Source: Actinomycetes bacterium
Lineage (GTDB): Bacteria; Actinomycetota; Actinomycetes; Nanopelagicales; Nanopelagicaceae
Direction of reading: 5' to 3'
Assembly: GCA_025355805.1 (NCBI GenBank)
Contig: JANXYY010000036.1
Coordinates: 1 to 46,208 of the forward strand
Length of the DNA stretch: 46,208 nucleotides
Notes under the pieces: generated by a model
Database searches by the model: none
Told to the model about the DNA's origin: nothing
Seen by the model: the letters and a program-made list of their open reading frames with translations, nothing else
Position numbers and translations under genes: made by a program
Part shown: piece after piece, positions 17,224 through 28,200 of the stretch
Layout of the letters: every line of letters begins with the position of its first letter
Numbering within the stretch: position 1 is the stretch's first letter

Positions 17224-18434
17224 AACTGATTCGCTGGCGAGGCAACTTTGACCAATTGCCGCGCGAGGTAGCGGTATTAACTGCCGTTTCCTTCTCCGTT
17301 GCAATCGGTTTTGGCGTCGTTGTTCCCGCTATCCCGCTATTCGCCCGATCTTTTGGCGTTAGTCACGCAGCAGCGGGCGCAGTGATAAGCACCTTTGCTT
17401 TTATGCGTCTTGCTACCGGGCTCTTTGGCGGACGTTTGGTGGATAAATTTGGCGAACGACTGGTACTCGCAGTCGGTGTCTCAATTGTCGCCGCCTCGAG
17501 CGCACTTGCTGGTCTGGCACAGACATATCCGCAGTTATTACTATTTCGTTCTCTCGGCGGAATCGGTTCGTCGATGTTCACCATCTCCGCGGCCTCACTA
17601 CTACTCCGAATCGTCCCCGACGACCAACGCGGGCGAGCTCAATCAATTTATCAAAGCGGATTCTTGATCGGTGGGATTACCGGTCCCGCCATAGGCGGAG
17701 TTCTCGCGACCATTTCGCTCAGGGCGCCTTTCTTCGTCTATGCCTTGAGTCTCACTGTTGCTGGGTTAATCGCGGCGGTGTTTCTCTCGCACTCTCGCCT
17801 TTCGGCCAAAAGTGGTGTTGATATCGCCGCACGTGAGCAGGTCACCCACACGAGCCTGCGCGAGGCACTCAAGATGGAGTCCTACCTAACTGCGCTGGTC
17901 TGTTCGTTCGCGCTTGGTTGGACGATATTTGGAATGCGTGCCTCGCTCATTCCGCTTTTTATCACCGAACACCTGAAGGTTTCTACGGCTTGGACTGGGA
18001 TCGGATTCACGGTGGCCTCTATCGCCGGGGCGATAACACTTTTACCCGCTGGGCAGTATTCAGATTCTAAGGGACGCAGGCCAGCGCTCCTCTTTGGCAT
18101 AGTCACCGCAATCGTTGCGTTTCTGCTGCTCACGTGGTCGCCAAATATCGCGCTTGTCGTTGTGGCAATGGGTCTTACGGGTGTTGCAGGTTCCTTCTTT
18201 GGCACGACGCCTGCAGCAGTGGTAGGCGACATTCTGCATGGGCGTGGCGGCCAGGTAATTGCCCTTTTCCAGATGTCTAGCGATTTCGGCAGCATCCTCG
18301 GGCCACTGGTTGCCGGTTGGTTAGCTGACCGCCTCTCCTACCAAGCAGCCTTTGCCACTGCGCCGCTAATTCTGATCCCAGCATTGATTATGGCGTTGCG
18401 CCTTCGCGAGACTCGGAAATCACATCTGCGCTAG
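17220..18434 (+). CDS. MFS transporter, 12-helix (DHA1-like)
   Basis: The 404-aa protein has about 12 hydrophobic segments, with motif A as [14 protein letters not shown] and [19 protein letters not shown] in the antiporter region (motif C-like). It is probably a drug or metabolite exporter. The start is a TTG that overlaps the stop of the preceding MFS gene (TTGA), so translation is probably coupled; no internal ATG gives a complete first helix. It ends six bases before the convergent Bax1-I gene. Confidence 0.85.
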   Translation: MKLIRWRGNFDQLPREVAVLTAVSFSVAIGFGVVVPAIPLFARSFGVSHAAAGAVISTFAFMRLATGLFGGRLVDKFGERLVLAVGVSIVAASSALAGLAQTYPQLLLFRSLGGIGSSMFTISAASLLLRIVPDDQRGRAQSIYQSGFLIGGITGPAIGGVLATISLRAPFFVYALSLTVAGLIAAVFLSHSRLSAKSGVDIAAREQVTHTSLREALKMESYLTALVCSFALGWTIFGMRASLIPLFITEHLKVSTAWTGIGFTVASIAGAITLLPAGQYSDSKGRRPALLFGIVTAIVAFLLLTWSPNIALVVVAMGLTGVAGSFFGTTPAAVVGDILHGRGGQVIALFQMSSDFGSILGPLVAGWLADRLSYQAAFATAPLILIPALIMALRLRETRKSHLR

Positions 18435-18440
18435 GTGAAA

Positions 18441-19199
18441 TTAATCTTGACGCAAGATCGACAACAATCTCAAGATCTCAAGATATAGCCAGACAAGTGT
18501 TACTAGCAGCCCAAAAGATGCTCGCCAGGATTCGCGTTCTGGCACACCGGCTTGGACGCCTTTTTGAATCTGATCAAAATCGAGAACGAAGAAGAAACTC
18601 GCGAGTGCAACGCCGCCAACTGCAAGAAGCAGTCCAATCCCGTGCACACCGTAGAAACCCATTCCATTGCCGACTCCGGCAAAACTGGCGATCAGACTTG
18701 CAATGCCGAGAATGAGGTACCCAATCGCAGCCCCCATAAGCATTTTTGTAAAACGGGGAGTTGCTCGCAATTTCCCACTTGAATATAAGAAAAGTATCCC
18801 GCCAAAAGCGGCAACGGTTCCAATAATTGCTTGGCTCACGATGCCGTTGTAAAGATTGTTGTAGAGATGACTGATAACCCCAACGACCAGACCCTCGCAG
18901 ATCGCATAGGCAATTACGAGCACCGGCTGTACTGATTTGCTGAAGGTGTTGACCATCGCCAAGATGAAGCCAACGATCAATCCGGCCATGAGGATGCCGC
19001 CGCTCAGGTTCAACTTCCATGCCAAACCAGCGGTGACGACGAGAACGGCCAGAAGCAGTGCGGTCTTCGTTACAACATCGTCAATCGTCATCCGACCGGT
19101 CTCAAGCGGGGTTGCGCTCGGACCAGCGTAGGTATCTTCGAACTTGGCGAAGCCCTCTTTACTAAAGGCTCTGCCTAGGACTGGGTTGGAACTTTCCAT
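18441..19199 (-). CDS. Bax inhibitor-1/YccA family membrane protein
   Basis: The 252-aa protein has a polar N-terminus of about 45 residues followed by seven hydrophobic helices, with the family-type end LDFDQIQKGVQAGVPERESW and LVTLVWLYLEILRLL. Family members are calcium-leak or YccA/YbhL-type proteins; the exact role here is unknown. ATG 19199 is chosen for its AAGGAG ribosome binding site five bases upstream; a longer reading runs through the tRNA gene. The tRNA is 32 bases upstream on the same strand and may be co-transcribed. Confidence 0.9.
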   Translation of the reverse strand: MESSNPVLGRAFSKEGFAKFEDTYAGPSATPLETGRMTIDDVVTKTALLLAVLVVTAGLAWKLNLSGGILMAGLIVGFILAMVNTFSKSVQPVLVIAYAICEGLVVGVISHLYNNLYNGIVSQAIIGTVAAFGGILFLYSSGKLRATPRFTKMLMGAAIGYLILGIASLIASFAGVGNGMGFYGVHGIGLLLAVGGVALASFFFVLDFDQIQKGVQAGVPERESWRASFGLLVTLVWLYLEILRLLSILRQD

Positions 19200-19231
19200 C
19201 TTGACTCCTTCACTCCGCTTTACTTTGGCCG

Positions 19232-19304
19232 TACCCCCGGTGGGATTCGAACCCACGCTGGAGCGATTTTAAGTCGCTTGTCTCTACCGCTGGACTACAG
19301 GGGC
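19232..19304 (-). tRNA. tRNA with UAA anticodon (Leu codon) but class I shape
   Basis: It folds as a complete 73-base cloverleaf without encoded CCA. The acceptor is GCCCCTG against CGGGGGT (including a G1-U72 wobble), the D arm has GTC/GAC with GG in the loop, the anticodon arm is AGCGA-CTTAAAA-TCGCT, the T arm is GTGGG-TTCGAAT-CCCAC, and position 73 is A. The anticodon is UAA, which reads the leucine codon UUA. The variable region is only five bases (CCAGC), whereas normal bacterial leucine tRNAs have a long variable arm. Isotype is therefore uncertain. Confidence 0.85.
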
Positions 19305-19327
19305 TCACCGGTAAATCTACCCGGTGA
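19305..19327 (-). promoter_or_regulatory. Hairpin between UDG stop and tRNA
   Basis: TCACCGG (19305-19311) and CCGGTGA (19321-19327) form seven perfect pairs around a nine-base loop. The loop holds the UDG stop codon and a TAGATT box (minus strand, 19314-19319) that could be the tRNA -10 element. No U-tract is present. Confidence 0.4.
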
Positions 19328-20084
19328 TAAGGCTCGCCGCGGCACCTAGCACATCATCGAGCATTTCTTCAGTCAATCTGCCGGTGAAAGTGTTCTGTTG
19401 ACTCGGGTGATAAGAGGCTAATAAAAAGCGTCCGTCCCCTAAATCCACTCTCGCGCCGTGCGCAAATTTCGGCTTTGGTTTAGGAATTTGTTCAAGAGTC
19501 GCCAGAAGCGAAGCCCACGCGAAACCACCGAGTGCCACGTAAACTTTCGCCTCGGTGAGTAACGCTAACTCTCTCGCAAGCCAAGGACGGCACGTATCGC
19601 GTTCCAGAGTCGTTGGCGCGTTATCCGGAGGCGCACAGCGCACCGCCGCAAGTAGCCGAGTGTTTATTAGAGCCTGGCCGTCGAACACGCTGGTGCTTGT
19701 ACCCGTTCTCGCTAACCCGAGGCGATTGAGCGAAGCGAATAACCAGTTTCCCGATTCGTCACCCGTGAAAATGCGTCCGGTTCTGTTTCCACCGTGCGCA
19801 GCGGGCGCTAATCCTACGATCACAACGCGAGCATCAATGGGACCAAATCCAAAAATTGGTCTCCCCCAGTATTCGTCGTCAATAAAGGCACGTCGCTTCT
19901 GCACTGCCACTTCCTCGCGCCACGCCACCAAACGCGGGCACGCCCGACAAACGCTGATACGGGCATCCAGAATCCTGAGTGTTTGCGTTCCGGCAGCCAG
20001 CTCTCGAACTTCAAGCGCACTCGTCGCGATCGGCGTCGCTGAGGTTGCCGGATCGTGTGGCCAGGAAAAAGTTTCTGGGCTCAC
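19317..20084 (-). CDS. Uracil-DNA glycosylase, family 5 (UdgB-like)
   Basis: The 255-aa Fe-S glycosylase has four cluster cysteines, C46 and C49 (CRACP), C150 (VRCAPP) and C165 (RDTCRPW). Active-site motif 1 is GLAPAAHGGNRTGRIFTGD and motif 2 is SYHPSQQNTFTGRLT. GLAPA without the acidic residue of families 1 and 4 points to family 5 enzymes, which also remove hypoxanthine and similar lesions. The GTG start overlaps the stop of the dienelactone hydrolase gene (GTGA), so the two form one transcription unit. Confidence 0.92.
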   Translation of the reverse strand: MSPETFSWPHDPATSATPIATSALEVRELAAGTQTLRILDARISVCRACPRLVAWREEVAVQKRRAFIDDEYWGRPIFGFGPIDARVVIVGLAPAAHGGNRTGRIFTGDESGNWLFASLNRLGLARTGTSTSVFDGQALINTRLLAAVRCAPPDNAPTTLERDTCRPWLARELALLTEAKVYVALGGFAWASLLATLEQIPKPKPKFAHGARVDLGDGRFLLASYHPSQQNTFTGRLTEEMLDDVLGAAASLITG

Positions 20085-20767
20085 ACCAAGTTTTTCCGAA
20101 GGAATTCAACAGTACGATCCCACGCTAAGTCCGCGCTTTTTGGATCGAACACATCTGGCCGATCACTGTTAAAAAAAGCATGATGAGTTCCAGGATAATC
20201 AAAAAGTTCTACTTGCCCACCAGCGGCTTCGATGGAAGTTCGCGCTAATTGAATTCCTGGAGCCATTGAAGTCCCGTCCGATTCGCTGCAGTGGATGATC
20301 GCATTTTTCCCTTGGTAATTCTGCCATTTTGGAGCCATCCGTTCCCACGGAATCCCCGGATAAAAGGCGACGCTGGCGACAATTTGAGGTGCGAGCGTGG
20401 CGCTCCATAGCGCCAGCGAACCACCCATGCAGAAACCGACTGCGCCTATGTGGTCGCTAGCGCTGCTGGGCAGGGAAGTCAGGTATTGCGCAGCGCCTGA
20501 AATATCGGCGGCAGCCGTATCCATTGCCATTCCCATCAAAAGCCGACGCGCTTGGTCAGGCTCGGTCGTTGCGGCACCGTGATACAAATCTGGTGCTAGG
20601 GCCACAAACCCAGAAGCGGCAAGGCGATCGACTATCTCGGTGATGTGCCCGACCAAACCCCACCATTCCTGAATCACAATAACCCCAGGACCTGATCCGC
20701 CCTCTGGAATCGCTAAGTATCCAGCGCATTCCCCACCATTACTCGGGAAGTGAACGTTAGCTTCCAT
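20081..20767 (-). CDS. Dienelactone hydrolase family protein
   Basis: The 228-aa alpha/beta hydrolase has the family triad: Cys113 in GFCMGGSLAL, Asp164 in ESDG, and a histidine in PGTHHAFFN (195/196), plus Glu34 in QEWWGL that activates the thiol. Classic members open dienelactone in chloro-catechol degradation, but chromosomal homologues in operons like this have unknown substrates. An AAGGAG site lies about ten bases before the ATG, within the end of ppx, which it overlaps by 11 bases. Confidence 0.9.
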   Translation of the reverse strand: MEANVHFPSNGGECAGYLAIPEGGSGPGVIVIQEWWGLVGHITEIVDRLAASGFVALAPDLYHGAATTEPDQARRLLMGMAMDTAAADISGAAQYLTSLPSSASDHIGAVGFCMGGSLALWSATLAPQIVASVAFYPGIPWERMAPKWQNYQGKNAIIHCSESDGTSMAPGIQLARTSIEAAGGQVELFDYPGTHHAFFNSDRPDVFDPKSADLAWDRTVEFLRKNLV

Positions 20768-21695
20768 GATGCATTTCTCCTTCTGCTAGGCCCCACGCTA
20801 TTCCATCCAGAATGTCGTGTTCACTTGCCACGAATTCGCAAGCTCCGGTGACTTCGAGCACGCGAGATAAAACGAGCGCACCGGCCGCGATCACATCCAC
20901 TCGGCCGGGATGGAGATATGGAAGTAGCGATCGCTGTGCGTGATCAAGTCGCGCGAACGTACTTGCAACCGCTTGGGTTTGGGCCATGGTAGTTCGGCTC
21001 AAATGTAATAATGCCGGGTCGTAGTTGGGAAGATTAAGAGCGGCTGCGGCAACAGTTGTGGCGGTACCAGCCACTGCCACGAGCGTTTTCGCCTCTGTAA
21101 TTGGCACGGTAACCCGCGCCCGCGCGATTGCTTCGTCGATGTCAGCTCTCGCTTCGTTCAATTCACTCTGGCTCGGCGGATCGGTGTGAAAATGTCGTTC
21201 GGCCATTCGTACGCAACCAATATTTACGCTGACAGCAGCTTCGACGTCGCGTGTTCCGTAAACAAACTCAGTCGACCCGCCACCGATATCGACGACGAGA
21301 AAAGGTGCCTGGTCGAGGGAAAGTTCTCTCGTGGCACCAATAAAAGTTAAATGCGCTTCCTCGATTCCGCTGATGACTTCAGCGGAGGTTCCCAAGATCG
21401 ACTCGACCCCGTCAAAAAATACGCCCACATTGCTCGCATCTCGGGAGGCGCTGGTCGCACAGAATCGCAGAGCACTCGGCCGGTAGTGAGCGATTTCTGA
21501 TGCGTACTGTTCCACAACTTCAAGAGTTCGATCGATTGCCACCGACGCGAATTTGCCCGTTCGATCTACTCCTTCTCCAAGGCGAACAATGCGCATCTGC
21601 CTTGTGACTTCAACAAAAGTTCGATCCTGTACATCTATATCGGCAATTAGCAGCCGTATGGAGTTCGTGCCACAGTCGATAGCGGCTACCCGCAT
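20757..21695 (-). CDS. ppx: Exopolyphosphatase, Ppx/GppA family
   Basis: The 312-aa ASKHA-fold phosphatase has the phosphate-1 motif VAAIDCGTNSIRLLIADID, the phosphate-2 motif VVDIGGGSTEF and a late AAGALVLSRVLE segment. It degrades polyphosphate or pppGpp. The short form without the C-terminal HD domain is typical of actinobacteria. ATG 21695 matches family starts; an in-frame GTG at 21713 is the alternative. The start overlaps the end of DUF501, and the order eno, divIC, DUF501, ppx is conserved in actinobacteria. Confidence 0.93.
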   Translation of the reverse strand: MRVAAIDCGTNSIRLLIADIDVQDRTFVEVTRQMRIVRLGEGVDRTGKFASVAIDRTLEVVEQYASEIAHYRPSALRFCATSASRDASNVGVFFDGVESILGTSAEVISGIEEAHLTFIGATRELSLDQAPFLVVDIGGGSTEFVYGTRDVEAAVSVNIGCVRMAERHFHTDPPSQSELNEARADIDEAIARARVTVPITEAKTLVAVAGTATTVAAAALNLPNYDPALLHLSRTTMAQTQAVASTFARLDHAQRSLLPYLHPGRVDVIAAGALVLSRVLEVTGACEFVASEHDILDGIAWGLAEGEMHHGS

Positions 21696-22182
21696 ACTCT
21701 GGGTCGCCACCAATCAGGAAGAAGTGCCAAAGCCCGATCGCCCAAAGGATTGACACCAGGCCCGGCCGCTAGCGAATGCGCGACCAAAACATGCAGACAT
21801 TTGACTCGGTTTGGCATCCCACCCGCTGAAATTTCCTCAATTTCCGGTACCGATATTTGCAGAGCGGCCCTGGCGGCAAGGTAATCATCATGTGCCGCGT
21901 GGTAGGCACCGGCAAGTTCTGGCTCAGACTCAAGTGCGGCATTCATTTCAGCCATCAACCCACTTGATTCGAGTGTCGAAATTTCCCCCGTCAACTTTGG
22001 ACAAGTTGCATAATAAAAAGTGGGAAACGGGGTGCCATCAGCAAGGCGTGGCACCGTCTCGACCACGTCGGGCTTGCCACATTTACAACGATGGGCAATC
22101 GCGTGGACGCCGCGAGGGGGGCGTCCTAGTTGGCGTCGAATTGACTCGGTATCTTCAGCAGTAACGGGAGATGTTTCGCGAT

Positions 22183-22186
<4 letters not shown>
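21686..22186 (-). CDS. DUF501 family protein
   Basis: The 166-aa protein has the family signature LGRPPRGVHAIAHRCKCGKPDVVET, PFPTFYYATCPKL and the C-terminal GGMPNRVKCLHVLVAHSLAAGPGVNPLG. The conserved cysteines and histidines (CKC, C in TCP, C-LH) suggest a metal site (inference). The biochemical role is unknown. ATG 22186 is fixed by its four-base overlap (ATGA) with the stop of the divIC-like gene. Confidence 0.88.
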
Positions 22187-23909
<1,723 letters not shown>

Positions 23910-23918
23910 CGGTCTGCC

Positions 23919-24569
23919 TTAAGTCTGCTCGACCGCCTTTACCTCCTCCGCGTACCTGCGCGCCGCACTTCGCAGTGCCGCCTCGGCATCAATTCCATTC
24001 CGATCGGCCAGCGCGACCACGCGTAGCAAGAGTTCCCCCACGCTCTCCGCGGTGATTTCCTTCCCGATTGTGATCTCGTCAGAAACTGGAATTTCAACAC
24101 CATGGCGACTTGCCCGGTGCATCAACTTGGCAGCCAAAAGAAGTGCAGGCTGTCCCATCGGTACGCCATCAACAGCCGAAGTTCTACCTTTTTCAGCGGC
24201 CTTTAGCCGCTCCCAATTCTGGGCGACGTCTTCGGAGGTCTCGGCGTGTACATCCCCAAAAACGTGTGGATGGCGCGCGATTAACTTGATGATCAAACCA
24301 TCTGCGACCGCGTCGATGTCAAATGGTGCACGTTTGTCTTCACTTGCAATCCGAGCATGAAAAACGACCTGGAGAAGTACATCCCCCAACTCTTCTTTAA
24401 AACTCGCGCGATCATTGCCTTCGATCGCCTCGACCAACTCATGGGCCTCTTCTAACAAGTATGTAAGCAGCGATTGGTGAGTCTGTTCTGCATCCCAGGG
24501 ACAGCCGCCTGGCGATCGCAGTCGATCCATAACTGCGACTAATTCGAGAAGGCGTTCTCCAGTAGGCAT
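23919..24569 (-). CDS. mazG: MazG nucleotide pyrophosphohydrolase
   Basis: The 216-aa protein has the MazG segment MDRLRSPGGCPWDAEQTHQS, the metal-binding EEAHELVEAI and EELGDVLLQVVFHA helices, and NWERLKAAEKG. It hydrolyses non-canonical NTPs to NMPs and is a house-cleaning enzyme. It is shorter than E. coli MazG (263 aa), and the second domain looks less complete. ATG 24569 (MPTGERLLEL) is chosen; it follows the SurA-like gene by 11 bases, in the operon mfd, surA-like, mazG. Confidence 0.93.
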   Translation of the reverse strand: MPTGERLLELVAVMDRLRSPGGCPWDAEQTHQSLLTYLLEEAHELVEAIEGNDRASFKEELGDVLLQVVFHARIASEDKRAPFDIDAVADGLIIKLIARHPHVFGDVHAETSEDVAQNWERLKAAEKGRTSAVDGVPMGQPALLLAAKLMHRASRHGVEIPVSDEITIGKEITAESVGELLLRVVALADRNGIDAEAALRSAARRYAEEVKAVEQT

Positions 24570-24580
24570 ATGCAGGTTCG

Positions 24581-25216
24581 CTATTTCTTGACCGTGCCAC
24601 CAGTTGTATCCACGGCGACAATGTTCGCTTTCGAAGCATCCCAAGTTCCGTAGCGCGGATTGACGCTCACCTTTGACCTGCGACCAGCCTCAAGCACGGA
24701 TGCTTGGACTGCCGCTCCGCGTTGTTGATCACCCGCGGCACCACCTGGTGCGCCAGGAGCGGCGTCGGCTCCAATTTTTTCTTCGAAGGCCACATCGCGC
24801 AAATAAAGAGCAAAGTCGCCCTGTGCGATTCCAGCATTGGCGAGCGCGTTCGGAAGTTTTGATTCGCCACCCAATTGATCGACGATGGCTTTACGCCTTG
24901 CATCTATGTCACTTTGCGAAATCTTGATGCCTTTTTTCGTCGCCGCTTCTTTTAGCAAAGCGCTCAGCAGAAGAAATCGGAGTTGGTTGCGGGGCAAATC
25001 GGCAGCCTTTGGGTCAGGAGGTAGCGCCGCGGCCTTGCGGGCCGCGTTAATCGAATTGACGCTGGCCTGTACTTGATCGATGGTGATTTTCTGATCCCCA
25101 ACGGTCGCGGCCACGCCTACCGATGAAGAACACGCACTGAGTCCAAGAGCCATCAAGGCGAACACACTGACGATCCCGGAGGCGCGCCCACGGCGACTCC
25201 ATCCAAAAATCTTCAC
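24581..25216 (-). CDS. SurA N-terminal domain lipoprotein
   Basis: The 211-aa protein has a lipoprotein signal peptide ending in the lipobox LSAC (Cys29), then a helical domain with GDQKITIDQVQASVNSI and LRFLLLSALLKEAATKKGI resembling the chaperone half of SurA/PrsA, without a parvulin isomerase domain. A Gly/Ala/Pro-rich linker follows at about 150-165. It probably acts outside the membrane in protein folding. GTG start with a GAGGAG site. It lies between mfd and mazG, as the lipoprotein LpqU lies near mazG in mycobacteria, but is a different family. Confidence 0.85.
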   Translation of the reverse strand: MKIFGWSRRGRASGIVSVFALMALGLSACSSSVGVAATVGDQKITIDQVQASVNSINAARKAAALPPDPKAADLPRNQLRFLLLSALLKEAATKKGIKISQSDIDARRKAIVDQLGGESKLPNALANAGIAQGDFALYLRDVAFEEKIGADAAPGAPGGAAGDQQRGAAVQASVLEAGRRSKVSVNPRYGTWDASKANIVAVDTTGGTVKK

Positions 25217-25247
25217 GATCTCTCCTCGCCGTTGGCTGGCTCGTAAA

Positions 25248-28200
25248 TCACTTTATGGCTGCGATTACTCTGCTCGCCCAACTCAAGATGTCCCCTTCGG
25301 GGGTCCCACGAGCGCCAAGAGGAGATTTACCTCTCGGGACTAGCAGGATCTTGGCGGTCGTCTTCATAACCGATCCTGGGTACAGCCTACCCAAGCGCAA
25401 CGATGCCGATTCCGCCAAGACCACGGGCGAGAAGCGGACGGTGGCACCTTGGGCGATGACTTCACGAAGTCCAGCGGCCTTAGCAACCAGTCTGAATTCC
25501 GCCACCGCGAACAAATTGGTAACAGGCTCAGGGATGTTTCCAAAACGATCGATTAACTCAGTACGAAGATCGGCTATCTCGGCACTATCAACGGCCGCGG
25601 CCAGGCGTCGGTAGGCCTCAAGACGGAGCCGTTCAACTGGGATGTACTCATGCGGAAGGTGAGCCTCAATTGGCAGGTCGATCTTGCATTCAGGCGTTTG
25701 ACTCGGCTCACCCTTGTACTCAGAAACAGCTTCTCCAACCATTCGCATATAAAGATCAAATCCAACGTCAGCGATATGACCGGATTGTTCGCCACCGAGA
25801 AGATTGCCGGCTCCGCGGATCTCCAGATCTTTCATGGCAATTTGCATGCCGGCGCCCAGGTCGGTGTTGGCTGCGATCGTTGAAAGACGATCGTGTGCCA
25901 ATTGAGTCAGCGGTTGTTCTCCGGGGTAGAGGAAATATGCATAGGCGCGTTCGCGACCACGCCCCACTCGCCCTCTGATCTGATGAAGTTGTGAAAGCCC
26001 AAATCGATCAGCTCTTTCAACAATCAAGGTGTTCGCATTTGCAATATCGATGCCACTTTCAATGATCGTCGTCGATACCAAAACATCAAATTCCTTCTCC
26101 CAAAATGCGACGATCACCTTTTCGAGTGCGTCTTCATTCATCTGCCCATGTGCAACCCGAATCCGTGCCTCGGGAATCTGATCTTGCAATCTGATTGCAG
26201 TTTTCTCGATGGATTCAACCCGATTGTGAATGTAGAAGACCTGGCCATCGCGCAGTAACTCGCGACGAATGGCAGCGCCGATCTGCTTTTCTTGGTAGGG
26301 CCCAACGTATGTGAGGACTGGATGACGTTCTTCTGGCGGGGTGGTGATCGTGGACATCTCTCTGATGCCGCTAACCGCCATTTCCAAAGTTCTCGGAATC
26401 GGCGTTGCTGACATTGATAGCACATCGACATGGACTCGCAGATGCTTTAGTGCCTCCTTGTGCTCGACTCCGAATCGTTGCTCCTCATCAACCACAACAA
26501 GCCCAAGATCTTTGAATTTCACATCCTTAGACAGCAATCGGTGCGTTCCGATGACTACATCGACTCGACCGGATTCTAAATTCGCCAAAATTTCGGCAGA
26601 CTCTTTCGCACTTTGAAAACGAGAAAGTCCCGCCACCTTCACGGGAAAACCCGAATATCTTTCCGTGAAAGTATTTAAATGCTGCTGCACGAGCAATGTC
26701 GTTGGCACCAAGATCGCGACTTGTTTACTGTCTTGAACCGCCTTGAACGCGGCGCGAACGGCGATCTCAGTCTTGCCATATCCAACGTCGCCACAGACGA
26801 TGCGATCCATCGGATATGGCTTTTCCATATCCGCTTTCACTTCTTCAATCGTCCCCAGTTGGTCCGGTGTTTCGACAAAGGCAAAAGCGTCTTCCAGTTC
26901 ACGTTGCCAAGGTGTATCTGGGGAGAATGCAAAACCGGGGGCGCTAGTGCGAGCCGCGTAAAGCCTGATTAGTTCGCCCGCAATTTCACGAACTGCCTTC
27001 TTTGCTCGTCCCTTGGCCTTCTGCCAATCCGCACCGCCCATATGGTGCAGGGTTGGCGCTTCGCCACCGACGTATCGGGTGATCAGATCAAGCGAATCAG
27101 TGGGCGCAAAAAGTCGATCGGCTGGGTGCCCCCGTTTACTTGGCGCATACTCGATCACCAAATACTCGCGCATTGCCCCCGCGACTGTGCGTTGAACCAT
27201 TTCGACGAATCGTCCAACACCATGCTGTTCATGAACCACATAATCACCCGGCCGCAGTTGCAGTGGGTCTACAACATTTCGTCTGCGCGAAGGCATCTTT
27301 CGTAAATCCTTAGTTGACCCACGTTGAGTCGCGATATCAGATTCGGTGATCACAGCCAATTTCAAAAGGGGCGCAACCAGCCCGGATTCGAGCGATGCTG
27401 TCGTAACAACCACGACGCCAGGCTCGAGATTCAATTCGTTTGACGTCGCAAGGCGTGCTGGAATCTCGTTTGCTTTAAAAAGTTCAACCAACCGCTGGGC
27501 CGGACCGTGTCCTTGCGTGAGAACAAGAGTTAGCCATTGGTTGCTGGCGTAATTCTTAATATCTAACAACGCTTTGTCTACATTGCCCCGATACGGCTCA
27601 ACCGGTTGGAGGGTGCTGTGGACATTCCCTTCACCCGCATCGCCCGCGTCAAATGGAGTCAACGTCCACCAGGGAATACCACGTAATGCTGCATGCTCAC
27701 TCAACTCAGCCAGAGATCGATATGAACTTGCCCCCAGATCAATGGGAGTCGAGTTGCCGGCCGCCGCATTGGCCCACGACGCATCTAGGAACTCTTCGCC
27801 GGTAGCGACGAGATCCGCCGCCCTAGTGCGAATTCGTTCAGGATCGCAGAGCAGCAGGTGCGTACCCTTTGGCATCACGTCGAAGAGCAACTCCATTTCA
27901 TCTACCAGCACCGGTGTTAACGATTCCATCCCTTCAACGGCAATGCCTTCGCTGACCCGGCCAAGCACATCGACGAGAAATGGATAAGTGTTGAGCAACG
28001 CTTTGGCGCGCGCCTTAACCTGATCCGTGAGAAGCAACTCTCGGCACGGCGGTGCGATCAATCCGTCCTGAGCGACCTCTAGTGATCGTTGATCGGCAAC
28101 TTTGAAATAACGAATCTCTTCAATCCGATCACCCCAAAACTCAAGGCGCAACGGATGCTCTTCGGTGGGTGGAAAGACATCGACAATGCCACCGCGAACT

